Below, one piece after another: positions 1 to 6,724 of a stretch of 14,528 nucleotides of DNA. Location of the stretch: positions 1 through 14,528 of the forward strand of contig DATBFY010000692.1 of the NCBI GenBank assembly GCA_036558265.1, in the 5' to 3' direction. The translations under genes and the position numbers were made by a program. The number at the start of each line of letters is the position of its first letter. The first letter of the stretch is position 1. The notes beneath the pieces were generated by a model. That model was given only the letters and a program-made list of their open reading frames with translations, searched no databases and was not told the origin of the DNA. The DNA is from RYN-433 sp036558265 (GTDB lineage: Bacteria > Planctomycetota > Phycisphaerae > Tepidisphaerales > Tepidisphaeraceae).

Positions 1-1147
1 GCTGCACCGGGTTGGGCTGGATCGACACGTTGCGCGAGATGACCTCGTAGTCATACCGCGCCGCGGGCTGCTCGGCGGTGAACAGCGTCTCGTCCTCGGG
101 GAAGAACTCGATCTTGCCGGCGGAGCGCGCGGGGATGAACCGGTACGGCCCCGCGAGCGCGAACAGCGCCTGCGTCCCCGTGTAGCGCAGCGAGATCCGC
201 TGGCGGTACTGGTCGCCCGACGTGTTGACGGGAGGGTGATAAAGGTCGATCTCCACGCCGGCGATCGTGTCAATCCTGTCGGTCTTGCGGGGGTCGGACT
301 CCCACTTCTGCAGGTCGCGGTCGTAATGATCGAGCGTGCGGCCGCGCAACAGGAGCGTCTCGGTGCCCTCGACCAGGCGGTCGTTCTTCCAGACCTGGAT
401 GTTGGCAACGATCTCGTTGTTCTGACTGATGTTCGTGATGCTCGTGAACGAGACCTGGTCGGAAAAGCCCGTCATCGCCGGGCGCTGGAGCTGGAGCTGG
501 CCGAACATCCCAGCCCCGGTGCCGCGGGGGAAGAACAGGAAGACCAGGATCGCCATCGCGATTGCGGCGAATGAGACCAGGCCGGCGAGCTTGCGCATCG
601 ACCGCGGCAGGTAGCGCTGGTCCTGCTTCACGGTCGCCTCGTTCAAGCGCTCGCGCGGGAGCGTCTGCGCCGCCAGGGCGTGGTCGTTCTCGATCTTCAG
701 GTGAAAGAGGAGGCAGACGTAAAGCGAGATGAAGAGGTACGCGACCAGCAGCACGCCGAACGTCAGGCTCGGCGTGCTGATCGCGCCGGCGACCATCAGC
801 AGCAGCGACAGCACCAAAAGCTGGGCGTAGTCGCGGTTGGCGCGCAGCTCGAAGAGCTTGACGAGCTGCAGGAAGACCAGGAACTGCCCGATGAGGATGA
901 TCGGCGTGCCGCCGGCGTTGCCGCGGATCGCCTGGAACGTGTACAGCAGCGCCGCCAGCGTGATCAAGTTGGCGATCACCCGCGGCAGCGGGCGAAACCG
1001 CCCGGTGTTGACCAGCCAGGCCTGCACCCCGATGACCGCAACCGCCAGCACCCACATCGCCGGCGTCTCCACCGCCAGCGCAAAGCCGGTGATCCCGAGT
1101 AACAGGACCAGATAGAGGGCCGGCTTAAACTGTCGAATATCGTACAT
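1..1147 (-). CDS. TgpA-like (DUF3488) membrane transglutaminase, N-terminal part, truncated by window edge
   Basis: An open frame runs from the ATG at 1147 off the left edge, giving 382 residues without a stop. The protein begins MYDIRQFKPALYLVLLLGIT and has about six or seven hydrophobic helices within residues 8-212. A soluble stretch follows with the sequence LLLRGRTLDHYDRDLQKWES (about 257-276), typical of the TgpA/DUF3488 family, where a similar segment lies between the membrane part and the transglutaminase core. That papain-like catalytic domain (Cys-His-Asp) would lie beyond the edge, so enzymatic activity cannot be judged. Family members are inner-membrane proteins with a periplasmic transglutaminase-like domain and mostly unknown substrates. 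The start lies 23 bases after the stop of the DUF58 gene, so the two are very likely one operon. No Shine-Dalgarno sequence precedes the ATG. The family assignment is good and the function is inferred. Confidence 0.85.
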   Translation of the reverse strand, partial: MYDIRQFKPALYLVLLLGITGFALAVETPAMWVLAVAVIGVQAWLVNTGRFRPLPRVIANLITLAALLYTFQAIRGNAGGTPIILIGQFLVFLQLVKLFELRANRDYAQLLVLSLLLMVAGAISTPSLTFGVLLVAYLFISLYVCLLFHLKIENDHALAAQTLPRERLNEATVKQDQRYLPRSMRKLAGLVSFAAIAMAILVFLFFPRGTGAGMFGQLQLQRPAMTGFSDQVSFTSITNISQNNEIVANIQVWKNDRLVEGTETLLLRGRTLDHYDRDLQKWESDPRKTDRIDTIAGVEIDLYHPPVNTSGDQYRQRISLRYTGTQALFALAGPYRFIPARSAGKIEFFPEDETLFTAEQPAARYDYEVISRNVSIQPNPVQ

Positions 1148-1170
1148 GGGGTGAATTGATGTTGTCCGTC

Positions 1171-2604
1171 TTACGATACCGTGGCTCGCGCTTCCTGCTT
1201 TTCGTTTTTCGCTTCTCGTTTTTCGTCCTTCCCGCCTTTCTCCAATCCCGGCTGCTGATTCCACGGCATGCACCGCGAAAAGTCGATCCCCGGATCGAAA
1301 GAGAACCACCGCTGCCCCTGCGCCGGAGAAACGACGACCAGGTTGGTGCGGGCCTGGTCGGTCAGGCCCACCTGGATCTCGCGGGGAGTCAGCAGGATCG
1401 GGGTCGCGCCGGAGTGGAAGAACTCGCGGCTGGCGTCGAGCAGCGCCTGAGTGTCGCTGACCGTGTTGAGCGGGAGCTGGGCGAGCTGGGCGAGCACGTC
1501 CACGCGGTGCCGCTTGCCCCGGCTGGGATGGATGCCGAGCCATTCGGCCTTTGCGGACGTAGTCGCCGTGGCGGCGGGCACCCTCGCAGTCGATTCATCA
1601 GAACGGGCCGGCGAGGCCTTCCCGTTTCCGGTTGAGTTCCCATTCCCATTTCGAAGCCCGTTCTTCGATGGCGTGTTCGAGCTCATGTCGAACGGCGCGC
1701 CCCACGCGAAGAGTCCGACCATCAGGCCCGCCTCCAGGGCGTGCGACGCCAGCGATGTGGCCATCGCGATCGTCCGTTCGATGGCGACATGCTCGGCCAC
1801 CGAACGGTCCTTGACGAACGTGTCCACCACTAAGAGCAGCTTGGGCGGCGAGACCTGTGTCATCTCCTTGGAGACCAGCACGCCCGTCCGCGCCGATCGT
1901 CGCCAGTAGATGTTCCGCGGGTTCTCGCCGCTGCGGAACTCCTTGACGCCGTAGAACTCGTCGTCCCCGCCCCGGCGCGGGCGCATCGTCGCCCCCGAGC
2001 GATCCGCCGACTGACACATCTGCAGCAGCTTCGGGTCCACCTGGGCGATCGCCGGGAAGATCAGGATCGTCTCGTGTTGCCGCCGATCCAGCGCCCGCTT
2101 GATGAACCCGAACGGGAAACTGGTCGAAAGCTGAAAGCGGTCGAACACGTGCAACCCGCGGCGCTTGGGAATGACCTCGGTGGGCACCGCGGCCGTCGTC
2201 CGCGGCGCCGCATGCAGCATGTACGCGCACGGCTGCTTCACGAACGCCTCCGCCGCGTCCAGCTCGCCCAGCATCACCGACAGGCTCGGCCAGAACCGCT
2301 TGGTGTTCGTGAACTCGTACAGCAGCGTGATCGGCTTGCCCACGACCGCGTGCTCGGGCAGGAGGCGCTTGACCCGCAGGCGGCGCAGCACCGCGCGCGA
2401 GATCACCCCGGCGATCAGCAGCACCCCGATCATCAGGCCGAACACCCCGAAGAGCAGGTTGGCCTGCGTGTTCACCGCCGCCAGGCCCATGAACATCATC
2501 ATCGAGCAATACACCAGCCCGGTCAGCGAGAAATCCAGGCTCGGGCGCCTGCGCACAGGCGTCGCGGGATTGGTGGTGCTGGGAGACCGGCGGCGGCGGG
2601 ACAT
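1171..2604 (-). CDS. DUF58-domain protein with two membrane helices
   Basis: Begun at the ATG at 2604 this is 477 residues; ATGs at 2616 and 2682 are in-frame alternatives. I prefer 2604 or 2616 because the residues encoded further upstream look non-conserved. An Arg/Pro-rich N-terminus is followed by two hydrophobic helices (about 27-44 and 49-68). The DUF58 signature lies near residues 215-245, with VKEFRSGENPRNIYWRRSAR and then GVLVSKEM. A strand-like segment PPKLLLVVDTF follows, as expected for the vWA-like fold. A Gly/Asn/Ser/Ala-rich linker of about 45 residues (NGNGNSTGNGK and onwards) interrupts the C-terminal half. The C-terminus EKREAKNEKQEARA comes from a 7-base tandem repeat and is probably not folded. 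DUF58 proteins usually act with a MoxR ATPase and a transglutaminase-like membrane protein; here only the latter is adjacent. Molecular function is unknown. Confidence 0.87.
   Translation of the reverse strand: MSRRRRSPSTTNPATPVRRRPSLDFSLTGLVYCSMMMFMGLAAVNTQANLLFGVFGLMIGVLLIAGVISRAVLRRLRVKRLLPEHAVVGKPITLLYEFTNTKRFWPSLSVMLGELDAAEAFVKQPCAYMLHAAPRTTAAVPTEVIPKRRGLHVFDRFQLSTSFPFGFIKRALDRRQHETILIFPAIAQVDPKLLQMCQSADRSGATMRPRRGGDDEFYGVKEFRSGENPRNIYWRRSARTGVLVSKEMTQVSPPKLLLVVDTFVKDRSVAEHVAIERTIAMATSLASHALEAGLMVGLFAWGAPFDMSSNTPSKNGLRNGNGNSTGNGKASPARSDESTARVPAATATTSAKAEWLGIHPSRGKRHRVDVLAQLAQLPLNTVSDTQALLDASREFFHSGATPILLTPREIQVGLTDQARTNLVVVSPAQGQRWFSFDPGIDFSRCMPWNQQPGLEKGGKDEKREAKNEKQEARATVS
1191..1225. 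repeat. heptanucleotide tandem repeat, about five units
   Basis: On the plus strand five successive 7-base units (1191-1197, 1198-1204, 1205-1211, 1212-1218, 1219-1225) fit the pattern YTTYYYG; two are identical TTTTTCG. The array lies inside the last codons of the DUF58 gene. Because three 7-base units equal seven codons, it is translated as a 7-residue repeat (EKREAKN then EKQEARA). Such arrays can change length by slippage and would then alter or frameshift the DUF58 C-terminus. Confidence 0.7.
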
Positions 2605-2614
2605 CGTGATGCCC

Positions 2615-2620
2615 ATTCTA
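2615..2620 (-). promoter_or_regulatory. possible -10 box (TAGAAT) for the DUF58 gene
   Basis: On the minus strand TAGAAT matches the TATAAT consensus at five of six positions and ends 10 bases before the ATG at 2604. No -35 hexamer is visible 17 bases upstream. If it is used, the mRNA would be almost leaderless and the ATG at 2616 could not be the start, because it overlaps the box. This would give DUF58-TgpA a start site separate from serC. Weak evidence. Confidence 0.25.
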
Positions 2621-2652
2621 TCACAACGCCCCACGGCACGCGTCGCCCACCG

Positions 2653-2673
2653 ACGGCCTGCCAACGGCCTGCC
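2653..2673. repeat. 10-bp direct repeat, one-turn spacing
   Basis: ACGGCCTGCC occurs at 2653-2662 and again at 2664-2673, separated by one base, in the gap between serC and the DUF58 gene. The 11-bp period puts both copies on nearly the same face of the helix, which would suit a regulator site, but it may simply be a small duplication. Confidence 0.5.
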
Positions 2674-2694
2674 GCGCGACACCGGCGCGTGAGC

Positions 2695-3774
2695 CTACGA
2701 CTTCTTCGACGCGAACTCCTTCATGAAGCTCGCCAGCGCCTGGCACCCCTCCACCGGCATCGCGTTATAGATGCTCGCCCGGATCCCGCCGACCGTGCGG
2801 TACCCCTTGAGCCCGTACATCCCGTTCTTGGACGCCGTCTTCACGAACTCGTCGGTCAACTCCTCGCTGGGCAGGCGGAAGGTCACGTTCATGTGCGACC
2901 GCTGATCCTTCACGCTCACCGTCCCCTTGTAGAAGCCGTTGCTGTTGTCGATCGCGTCGTAGACCATCGCGGCCTTGGTCGCGTTCCGCTTCTCCATCGC
3001 CGCCAGCCCCCCCTGCGCCTCCAGCCAGCGGAAGACCTCCAGCAGGATGTACACGCCGAACGTCGGCGGCGTGTTGATCATGCTCTTGGCCTCCGCCTGG
3101 TCCTTGAAGCTCCACAGCTTGCTCGGTGTCTTCTTCTGCTTCGGGTAAAGGTCCTTCCGCACGATCGCCAGCACCACGCCCGCCGGGCCCAGGTTCTTCT
3201 GCGCCCCACCGTATACCAGCGCGCATTCGGACACCGGGTGCGGCCGCGACATGAACTCGCTGCTGGCGTCCACCACCAGGTTCGCGTGCCTGGGCCAGGT
3301 GGGCAGGCGGTGTCCGTGCACCGTCTCGTTCGTGCAGACGTGGAAATAGTCCGCGTCATTCGACAGCTTCCATTCGGACGGCGCCGGTGAATGGTCGAAG
3401 TTGTTCGCCTCGGTGGTCGCGACGACGTTGACCTTCCCGACTTCCTTCCCGAACGACGCGGCCTTCTTGCTCCACTCCCCGCCCACCAGGTAGTCCGCGC
3501 CGTTGTACAGGAAGTTCATCGGGATCAGCGTGAAGAGTTGCGTCGCCCCGCCCTGGAGAAACAGCACGTCGTGCGAATCCCCCAGGTTCAGGAGCTTCCT
3601 GCACAGCGCGATCGCCTCATCGGTCACCGCGTCGAACTCCTTTCCGCGATGGCTCACCTCCGCGATGCCGTACCCCTTCCCCTGGTAGTCCAACAGCGCC
3701 GCCGCCGACTTCTCCAACGCCTCGGTCGGAAGCATCGCCGGGCCCGCGCTGAAATTGAAAATGCGATGAGACAT
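2695..3774 (-). CDS. serC: Phosphoserine aminotransferase
   Basis: A 359-residue class-V, PLP-dependent aminotransferase, the usual SerC length. It converts 3-phosphohydroxypyruvate and glutamate to O-phosphoserine in cytosolic serine synthesis, and often also acts in pyridoxal phosphate synthesis. The N-terminus HRIFNFSAGPAMLP is diagnostic. FLQGGATQLF (about 72-81) and GGEWSKKAA (98-106) contribute to cofactor binding. NETVHG is at 149-154, D169 lies in VVDASSEFMSRP, and the Schiff-base lysine is K193 in YGGAQKNLGPAG. The ATG at 3774 was chosen because it begins this conserved N-terminus and has AAAGGA at 3785-3790 on the minus strand, 10 bases upstream. The frame stays open further upstream, but that part has no family similarity. 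A promoter candidate lies at 3830-3858. The DUF58 gene follows 90 bases after the stop and may be partly co-transcribed. Confidence 0.96.
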   Translation of the reverse strand: MSHRIFNFSAGPAMLPTEALEKSAAALLDYQGKGYGIAEVSHRGKEFDAVTDEAIALCRKLLNLGDSHDVLFLQGGATQLFTLIPMNFLYNGADYLVGGEWSKKAASFGKEVGKVNVVATTEANNFDHSPAPSEWKLSNDADYFHVCTNETVHGHRLPTWPRHANLVVDASSEFMSRPHPVSECALVYGGAQKNLGPAGVVLAIVRKDLYPKQKKTPSKLWSFKDQAEAKSMINTPPTFGVYILLEVFRWLEAQGGLAAMEKRNATKAAMVYDAIDNSNGFYKGTVSVKDQRSHMNVTFRLPSEELTDEFVKTASKNGMYGLKGYRTVGGIRASIYNAMPVEGCQALASFMKEFASKKS

Positions 3775-3829
3775 GGTCAGCGGTTCCTTTGCAATCGAGG
3801 TCAAACGGACGTTCTGACTGATAGACGCG

Positions 3830-3858
3830 ATGATAGGGCAACCCCCTGACGCCGACAA
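3830..3858 (-). promoter_or_regulatory. candidate sigma-70-type promoter of serC
   Basis: On the minus strand TTGTCG (3853-3858) and TATCAT (3830-3835) are separated by exactly 17 bases. They match TTGACA at four of six and TATAAT at five of six positions. Initiation would fall near 3823, giving a leader of about 49 bases that contains the serC ribosome binding site. The assignment rests on sequence match only. Confidence 0.5.
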
Positions 3859-3868
3859 CACGCGCACT

Positions 3869-3895
3869 TCTCCCCCGCCGCGGTACTCCGGGAGA
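3869..3895. repeat. GC-rich dyad in the serC/phosphatase gap
   Basis: TCTCCC (3869-3874) and GGGAGA (3890-3895) form a short inverted repeat around a central GGTACTCCGG stretch. The layout resembles dispersed CTCTCCC...GGGAGAGG intergenic elements I remember from planctomycete and other GC-rich genomes. It lies directly upstream of the serC promoter candidate. Its identity as a dispersed repeat is inference; other copies would have to be found in the genome. Confidence 0.4.
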
Positions 3896-3902
3896 GGGGC
3901 GG

Positions 3903-3920
3903 GTTGAGGGTCTCCTCAAC
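3903..3920 (-). terminator. small hairpin after the phosphatase gene
   Basis: GTTGAGG (3903-3909) and CCTCAAC (3914-3920) form a perfect 7-bp stem with a 4-base loop, 20 bases after the stop of the SpoIIE-type phosphatase gene read on the minus strand. No T-tract follows, so it is at most a weak terminator or an mRNA end stabiliser. Confidence 0.35.
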
Positions 3921-3939
3921 AGAGATCCCCCTCGCCACC

Positions 3940-5865
3940 CTACACTTGCACGGCCTCGCTCGCCGAAAACGCCTGCTCCATCTGCGTCTGGATGCAGACC
4001 AGCGTCAGGTCATCCGGCAGCTCGCGCTCGCCGCGGAAATGATTGATCCGCCCCACGATCGTATCCACCAGCCCCTGCGCCGACGCGTTCTGACCCTCCA
4101 GCACCTCCAGCACGTGCCGCAGGTCGAACCGCTTGCCGTCCGGCGAACGGGCGTCGATCACGCCGTCGGTATAAAGCACCAGGCTCGCGCCCGCCGGCAG
4201 GTCGAACACCTGCGTGGGGTAGCGCGTGTCCTTCTCGACCCCCAGCACGAGCTGCGTCTCGACTGGCAGCGGCTCGAAGTGTCCCTTGTTCCCCAGGATC
4301 GGCGGGTAGTGCCCCGCCGTCGCCACGTCCACCGTGCCCGCCTCCTTGTCGATCACGCAGACCAGCATCGTCACGAACTGCCCGTTGAACACCTGCGTGC
4401 AGAGCTGTTTGTTCACCTCGAAGAGCGTCTTGCCGGGATCGCCCAGGCGCAGCATCGTCGTGTGTACGAGTAACTGCGTCGTCGCCATCAGGAACGCCGC
4501 CGACAACCCGTGCCCGGTCACGTCGCCGATCGTGACCACCGTCCTGCCGTCCGGGAGCTCGAACCAGTTGTAAAAGTCTCCGCTGATGTGACTCGCCGGC
4601 TGGTTCACCGCCGCGATGTCCATCGAGGGCACGGTCACCCCCTGCCGCGGCAGCCAGGCGAGCTGGATCTCCCGCGCCTGGTTCAGTTCGCGCGTCAGCG
4701 CCTCGTGCCGTACCCGCTCCATCCGCACCCGCGCCCGGATCAACTGCACCGCCGTCGAGAGCAGGATCGCCGTCATCGAACAGACCACGAAGATCGCCCA
4801 GAACACCGCACGCTTGAAGACCCGGTTCACCACCGCGTCCACGTCCGACAGCGGCGTGATCACCATGAACGTCCACTTCTTCCCCGCGATGCTCACCGGT
4901 TCGACCGCCACCATCGCCGGCGGGAACTCATGGCCGGCGACGCTGTACGGCGTCTGGATCGTCTCGACCCCGCGCCGCCCGGTGCCCAGGTAGCTCCGCG
5001 CCAGCTCCCGCAGGTGATCGTCCCGCAGCGACATCACCTCGCGCCCCACCAGGCCCGCCTTGCTGCTGACCATGACCGTGCCGGTTTCATCCGCCAGGAT
5101 CGCGTTGGTCGAATCGCTGTCGTTGTTCAGCTTGTCCATGAAGCGGCCTTGCGCGATCCGGATCGGCACCGCCGCCACCAGCACGCGCGGGTTCTTCTCC
5201 GACAGCGGCACGCCCACGAGGTTCAGGCCCACCATCTCCCCCGCCACCTCGTACTGCTGGAACCGGCTGATCTGCGGCTTGGCCATCGCGTGCAGCCAGT
5301 CCTTGGAGCGCTCGATGACCTGCTCGGGGGTCAGCCGCGCCTCCGAGGTTCCGATCTCCTGGATCGCCGGGAACCGCGCCGGGCGGTCGGCGCGGCGTCC
5401 GAGGATCGCCCGGTTCACGCTCAGGAGCATCGAGACGCGGCCGTCGAGTTGCTTCCACAGGATGTCCGCGAACAGCGGCAGCGCGTCCACGCGCGGCCCG
5501 CCCCCCGGAACCTTGCCACCCGACACCGGGCTGAACGATCCCAGCAGCATCCGCCAGTCCAGGTGCGCCGCGCCCGGGGACGACGACGGCGCCGTCGTCG
5601 GTCGCTCGGTCTCGTCTCCCTCGTCCCGATCCGCCTGCCGCAGAAGGTCCAGGTCGCTGAAGATCGAGTGGTAAAACGCCTCGATCCCCCGTGCCGTCTG
5701 CCCCGCCAGCAGCGCCTGCCGCGACTCCGCCTGCTGCGTCGCCTGACGCCGGGTCTCATAATAAACCTCGCGCGAGGCGAAAAAGACCAGTCCGATCACG
5801 ATCGCCAGCAGGGCGAGGTGGATCGTCAGGACCCGGCGGGCGAACCTTTTAGCGGCTTCTTCCAT
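3940..5865 (-). CDS. Membrane-anchored dCache sensor, SpoIIE/RsbU-type PP2C serine phosphatase
   Basis: A 641-residue sensor phosphatase. Helix one (about 12-30) is followed by a large extracytoplasmic region (about 31-345) whose end, VSIAGKKWTFMVITPLSDVD, is typical of dCache_1 ligand-binding domains. Helix two is at about 348-371. A charged signalling helix leads to REIQLAWLPRQ (about 396-406), the usual lead-in to SpoIIE-type PP2C domains. Metal-binding motifs are SGDFYNWF (about 426-433), IGDVTGHG (about 440-447) and C-terminal DDLTLVC (about 617-623), so the catalytic aspartates look intact. Such proteins usually dephosphorylate an anti-sigma-factor antagonist (STAS protein) in partner-switching pathways, but no STAS or HATPase anti-sigma gene is nearby, so the target is unknown. 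No Shine-Dalgarno precedes the ATG at 5865. The upstream region carries a promoter candidate and a palindrome. Confidence 0.93.
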   Translation of the reverse strand: MEEAAKRFARRVLTIHLALLAIVIGLVFFASREVYYETRRQATQQAESRQALLAGQTARGIEAFYHSIFSDLDLLRQADRDEGDETERPTTAPSSSPGAAHLDWRMLLGSFSPVSGGKVPGGGPRVDALPLFADILWKQLDGRVSMLLSVNRAILGRRADRPARFPAIQEIGTSEARLTPEQVIERSKDWLHAMAKPQISRFQQYEVAGEMVGLNLVGVPLSEKNPRVLVAAVPIRIAQGRFMDKLNNDSDSTNAILADETGTVMVSSKAGLVGREVMSLRDDHLRELARSYLGTGRRGVETIQTPYSVAGHEFPPAMVAVEPVSIAGKKWTFMVITPLSDVDAVVNRVFKRAVFWAIFVVCSMTAILLSTAVQLIRARVRMERVRHEALTRELNQAREIQLAWLPRQGVTVPSMDIAAVNQPASHISGDFYNWFELPDGRTVVTIGDVTGHGLSAAFLMATTQLLVHTTMLRLGDPGKTLFEVNKQLCTQVFNGQFVTMLVCVIDKEAGTVDVATAGHYPPILGNKGHFEPLPVETQLVLGVEKDTRYPTQVFDLPAGASLVLYTDGVIDARSPDGKRFDLRHVLEVLEGQNASAQGLVDTIVGRINHFRGERELPDDLTLVCIQTQMEQAFSASEAVQV

Positions 5866-5946
5866 TGCAAATCACGGGGCGCGTCACGCGTCGCTCTTCC
5901 TACCGCCGCCACCCTAAATGTTGAAACGGCCTGGAGGCGGGTCCTA

Positions 5947-5965
5947 TTGACGTGAATTCACTCAA
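5947..5965. promoter_or_regulatory. interrupted palindrome upstream of the phosphatase gene
   Basis: TTGA (5947-5950) and TCAA (5962-5965) flank the perfect 10-bp palindrome GTGAATTCAC (5952-5961). One extra C at 5951 breaks what would be an 18-bp perfect palindrome. It lies about 80 bases upstream of the phosphatase start and downstream of the promoter candidate at 5999-6029, a common place for a repressor site. Its ATTGACG edge resembles the half-site of the BlaI-type operators at 10537-10591. Binding is inferred only. Confidence 0.35.
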
Positions 5966-5998
5966 GACGTGCGCATACACGGGAGTAACCCACCCCAC

Positions 5999-6029
5999 AT
6001 GTTACGCCCCCACCCGCCGCACCTGTCAA
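5999..6029 (-). promoter_or_regulatory. candidate promoter of the phosphatase gene
   Basis: A perfect TTGACA (6024-6029) and TAACAT (5999-6004) lie on the minus strand, immediately after the pilZ-type gene's terminator. Spacing is 19 bases, longer than ideal, so promoter strength is doubtful. The leader would be about 130 bases and would include the palindrome at 5947-5965. Confidence 0.35.
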
Positions 6030-6030
6030 C

Positions 6031-6061
6031 AAAAAACGGACACACATTTACGTGTGTCCGT
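6031..6061 (-). terminator. rho-independent terminator of the PilZ gene
   Basis: On the minus strand a perfect 10-bp stem (6052-6061 pairing with 6036-6045) with a 6-base loop is followed by a run of six T. The run is read from the A-tract 6031-6036, its first T pairing at the stem base. It lies 82 bases after the stop of the PilZ-domain gene and separates that gene from the phosphatase gene. Confidence 0.87.
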
Positions 6062-6143
6062 CTCCGTCGCCGTGGCAGGCGCGCTAAGCCTGTTGGGGAG
6101 CGGCGCACCGCAGGTACAGCACGGCCGCCCCCAAAGTACCGTT

Positions 6144-6539
6144 TTATGCCGCGTCCAGATGCGCCGTGATGCTCGCCACGAACTCCACTCCGGCCAGCAG
6201 GCGGGGCCGCCCGTCCGTGATCGATCGGTCAATCCAGACTACCCGCGCCGGCATCATCCCACGCCGGTTCACCAGCGCCTGCCCCTTCTCGTTGAGGCCG
6301 ACGTGGATGTGGATCACCTTGCCGTCCATCACCGGCATCGACGCCGGCAGCTCGATCCGCAACCCGGTGGACGAGATATCGCTCGTCTGCCCCGCGAAGA
6401 ACCGCGCCGCCATCGGCTCGTAGACCTTCACCGGCCGATTCTGCCGGATCCGCAAGCCTCTGCGGCGCTCCGCCGGCACCGCTTCCACACTCCCCCGCGA
6501 CACGTCCGCTTCATTCTGGGCAATCGCCAACATAGTCAT
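6144..6539 (-). CDS. PilZ-domain protein (c-di-GMP receptor type)
   Basis: A 131-residue single-domain protein. The two PilZ signature elements are present: RRRGLRIRQNRPVKV (about 25-39), with the arginine cluster that contacts the c-di-GMP phosphates, and SDISSTGLRIEL (about 53-64), fitting the D/N-x-S-x-x-G motif. Strands with VVWID and GVEFV follow, as in the family beta-barrel. PilZ proteins bind c-di-GMP and change motility, exopolysaccharide or cell-surface output through a partner; no partner domain is fused here. The start is ATG at 6539, with ATG at 6533 as an alternative. No strong ribosome binding site is seen. It is divergent from leuS, so the 185-base gap between them must hold both promoters. 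It ends at a strong terminator and is probably monocistronic. Confidence 0.88.
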   Translation of the reverse strand: MTMLAIAQNEADVSRGSVEAVPAERRRGLRIRQNRPVKVYEPMAARFFAGQTSDISSTGLRIELPASMPVMDGKVIHIHVGLNEKGQALVNRRGMMPARVVWIDRSITDGRPRLLAGVEFVASITAHLDAA

Positions 6540-6708
6540 ACTCTGGCTTGAGAGATCGTCTGGCCTCTATGCCAGTTATCGGAACGCCCGGCTCGGAACT
6601 TGGACAAAATCCAACTTTTCTACCGCGCCCTTCTTATCGGACAGCCTTTTGCCCTTTGCCGTTTGCCCGCCGCATCCTTCCCGCCTTCATCCCTCCACGC
6701 GTTGCCGC

Positions 6709-6714
6709 TATCAT
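6709..6714 (+). promoter_or_regulatory. possible -10 box (TATCAT) for leuS
   Basis: TATCAT matches TATAAT at five of six positions and ends 10 bases before the leuS ATG. The hexamer 17 bases upstream (TTCATC, 6686-6691) is a poor -35. Use of this box would make a nearly leaderless leuS mRNA, consistent with the weak ribosome binding site. The rest of the gap 6540-6724 shows only a small dyad, TTGGA (6600-6604) with TCCAA (6610-6614), and pyrimidine-rich sequence. Confidence 0.25.
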
Positions 6715-6724
6715 CGGACCCGCT

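Noticed and set aside
270..1055. Minus-strand frame of 261 codons
   Set aside because: It is a shifted frame within the TgpA-like gene; the frame starting at 1147 gives the membrane helices and the family motif.
2074..3390. Plus-strand frame of 438 codons across serC and the DUF58 gene
   Set aside because: It spans two clearly coding minus-strand genes and is Arg/His-rich nonsense.
4510..5955. Plus-strand frame of 481 codons
   Set aside because: Antisense to the dCache/SpoIIE phosphatase; Arg/His/Pro-rich with no domain.
6548..6724. N-terminal extension of LeuRS by 59 residues
   Set aside because: The residues before MAYNFTAIEKKW have no family similarity and the DNA looks like an intergenic region with promoter elements.
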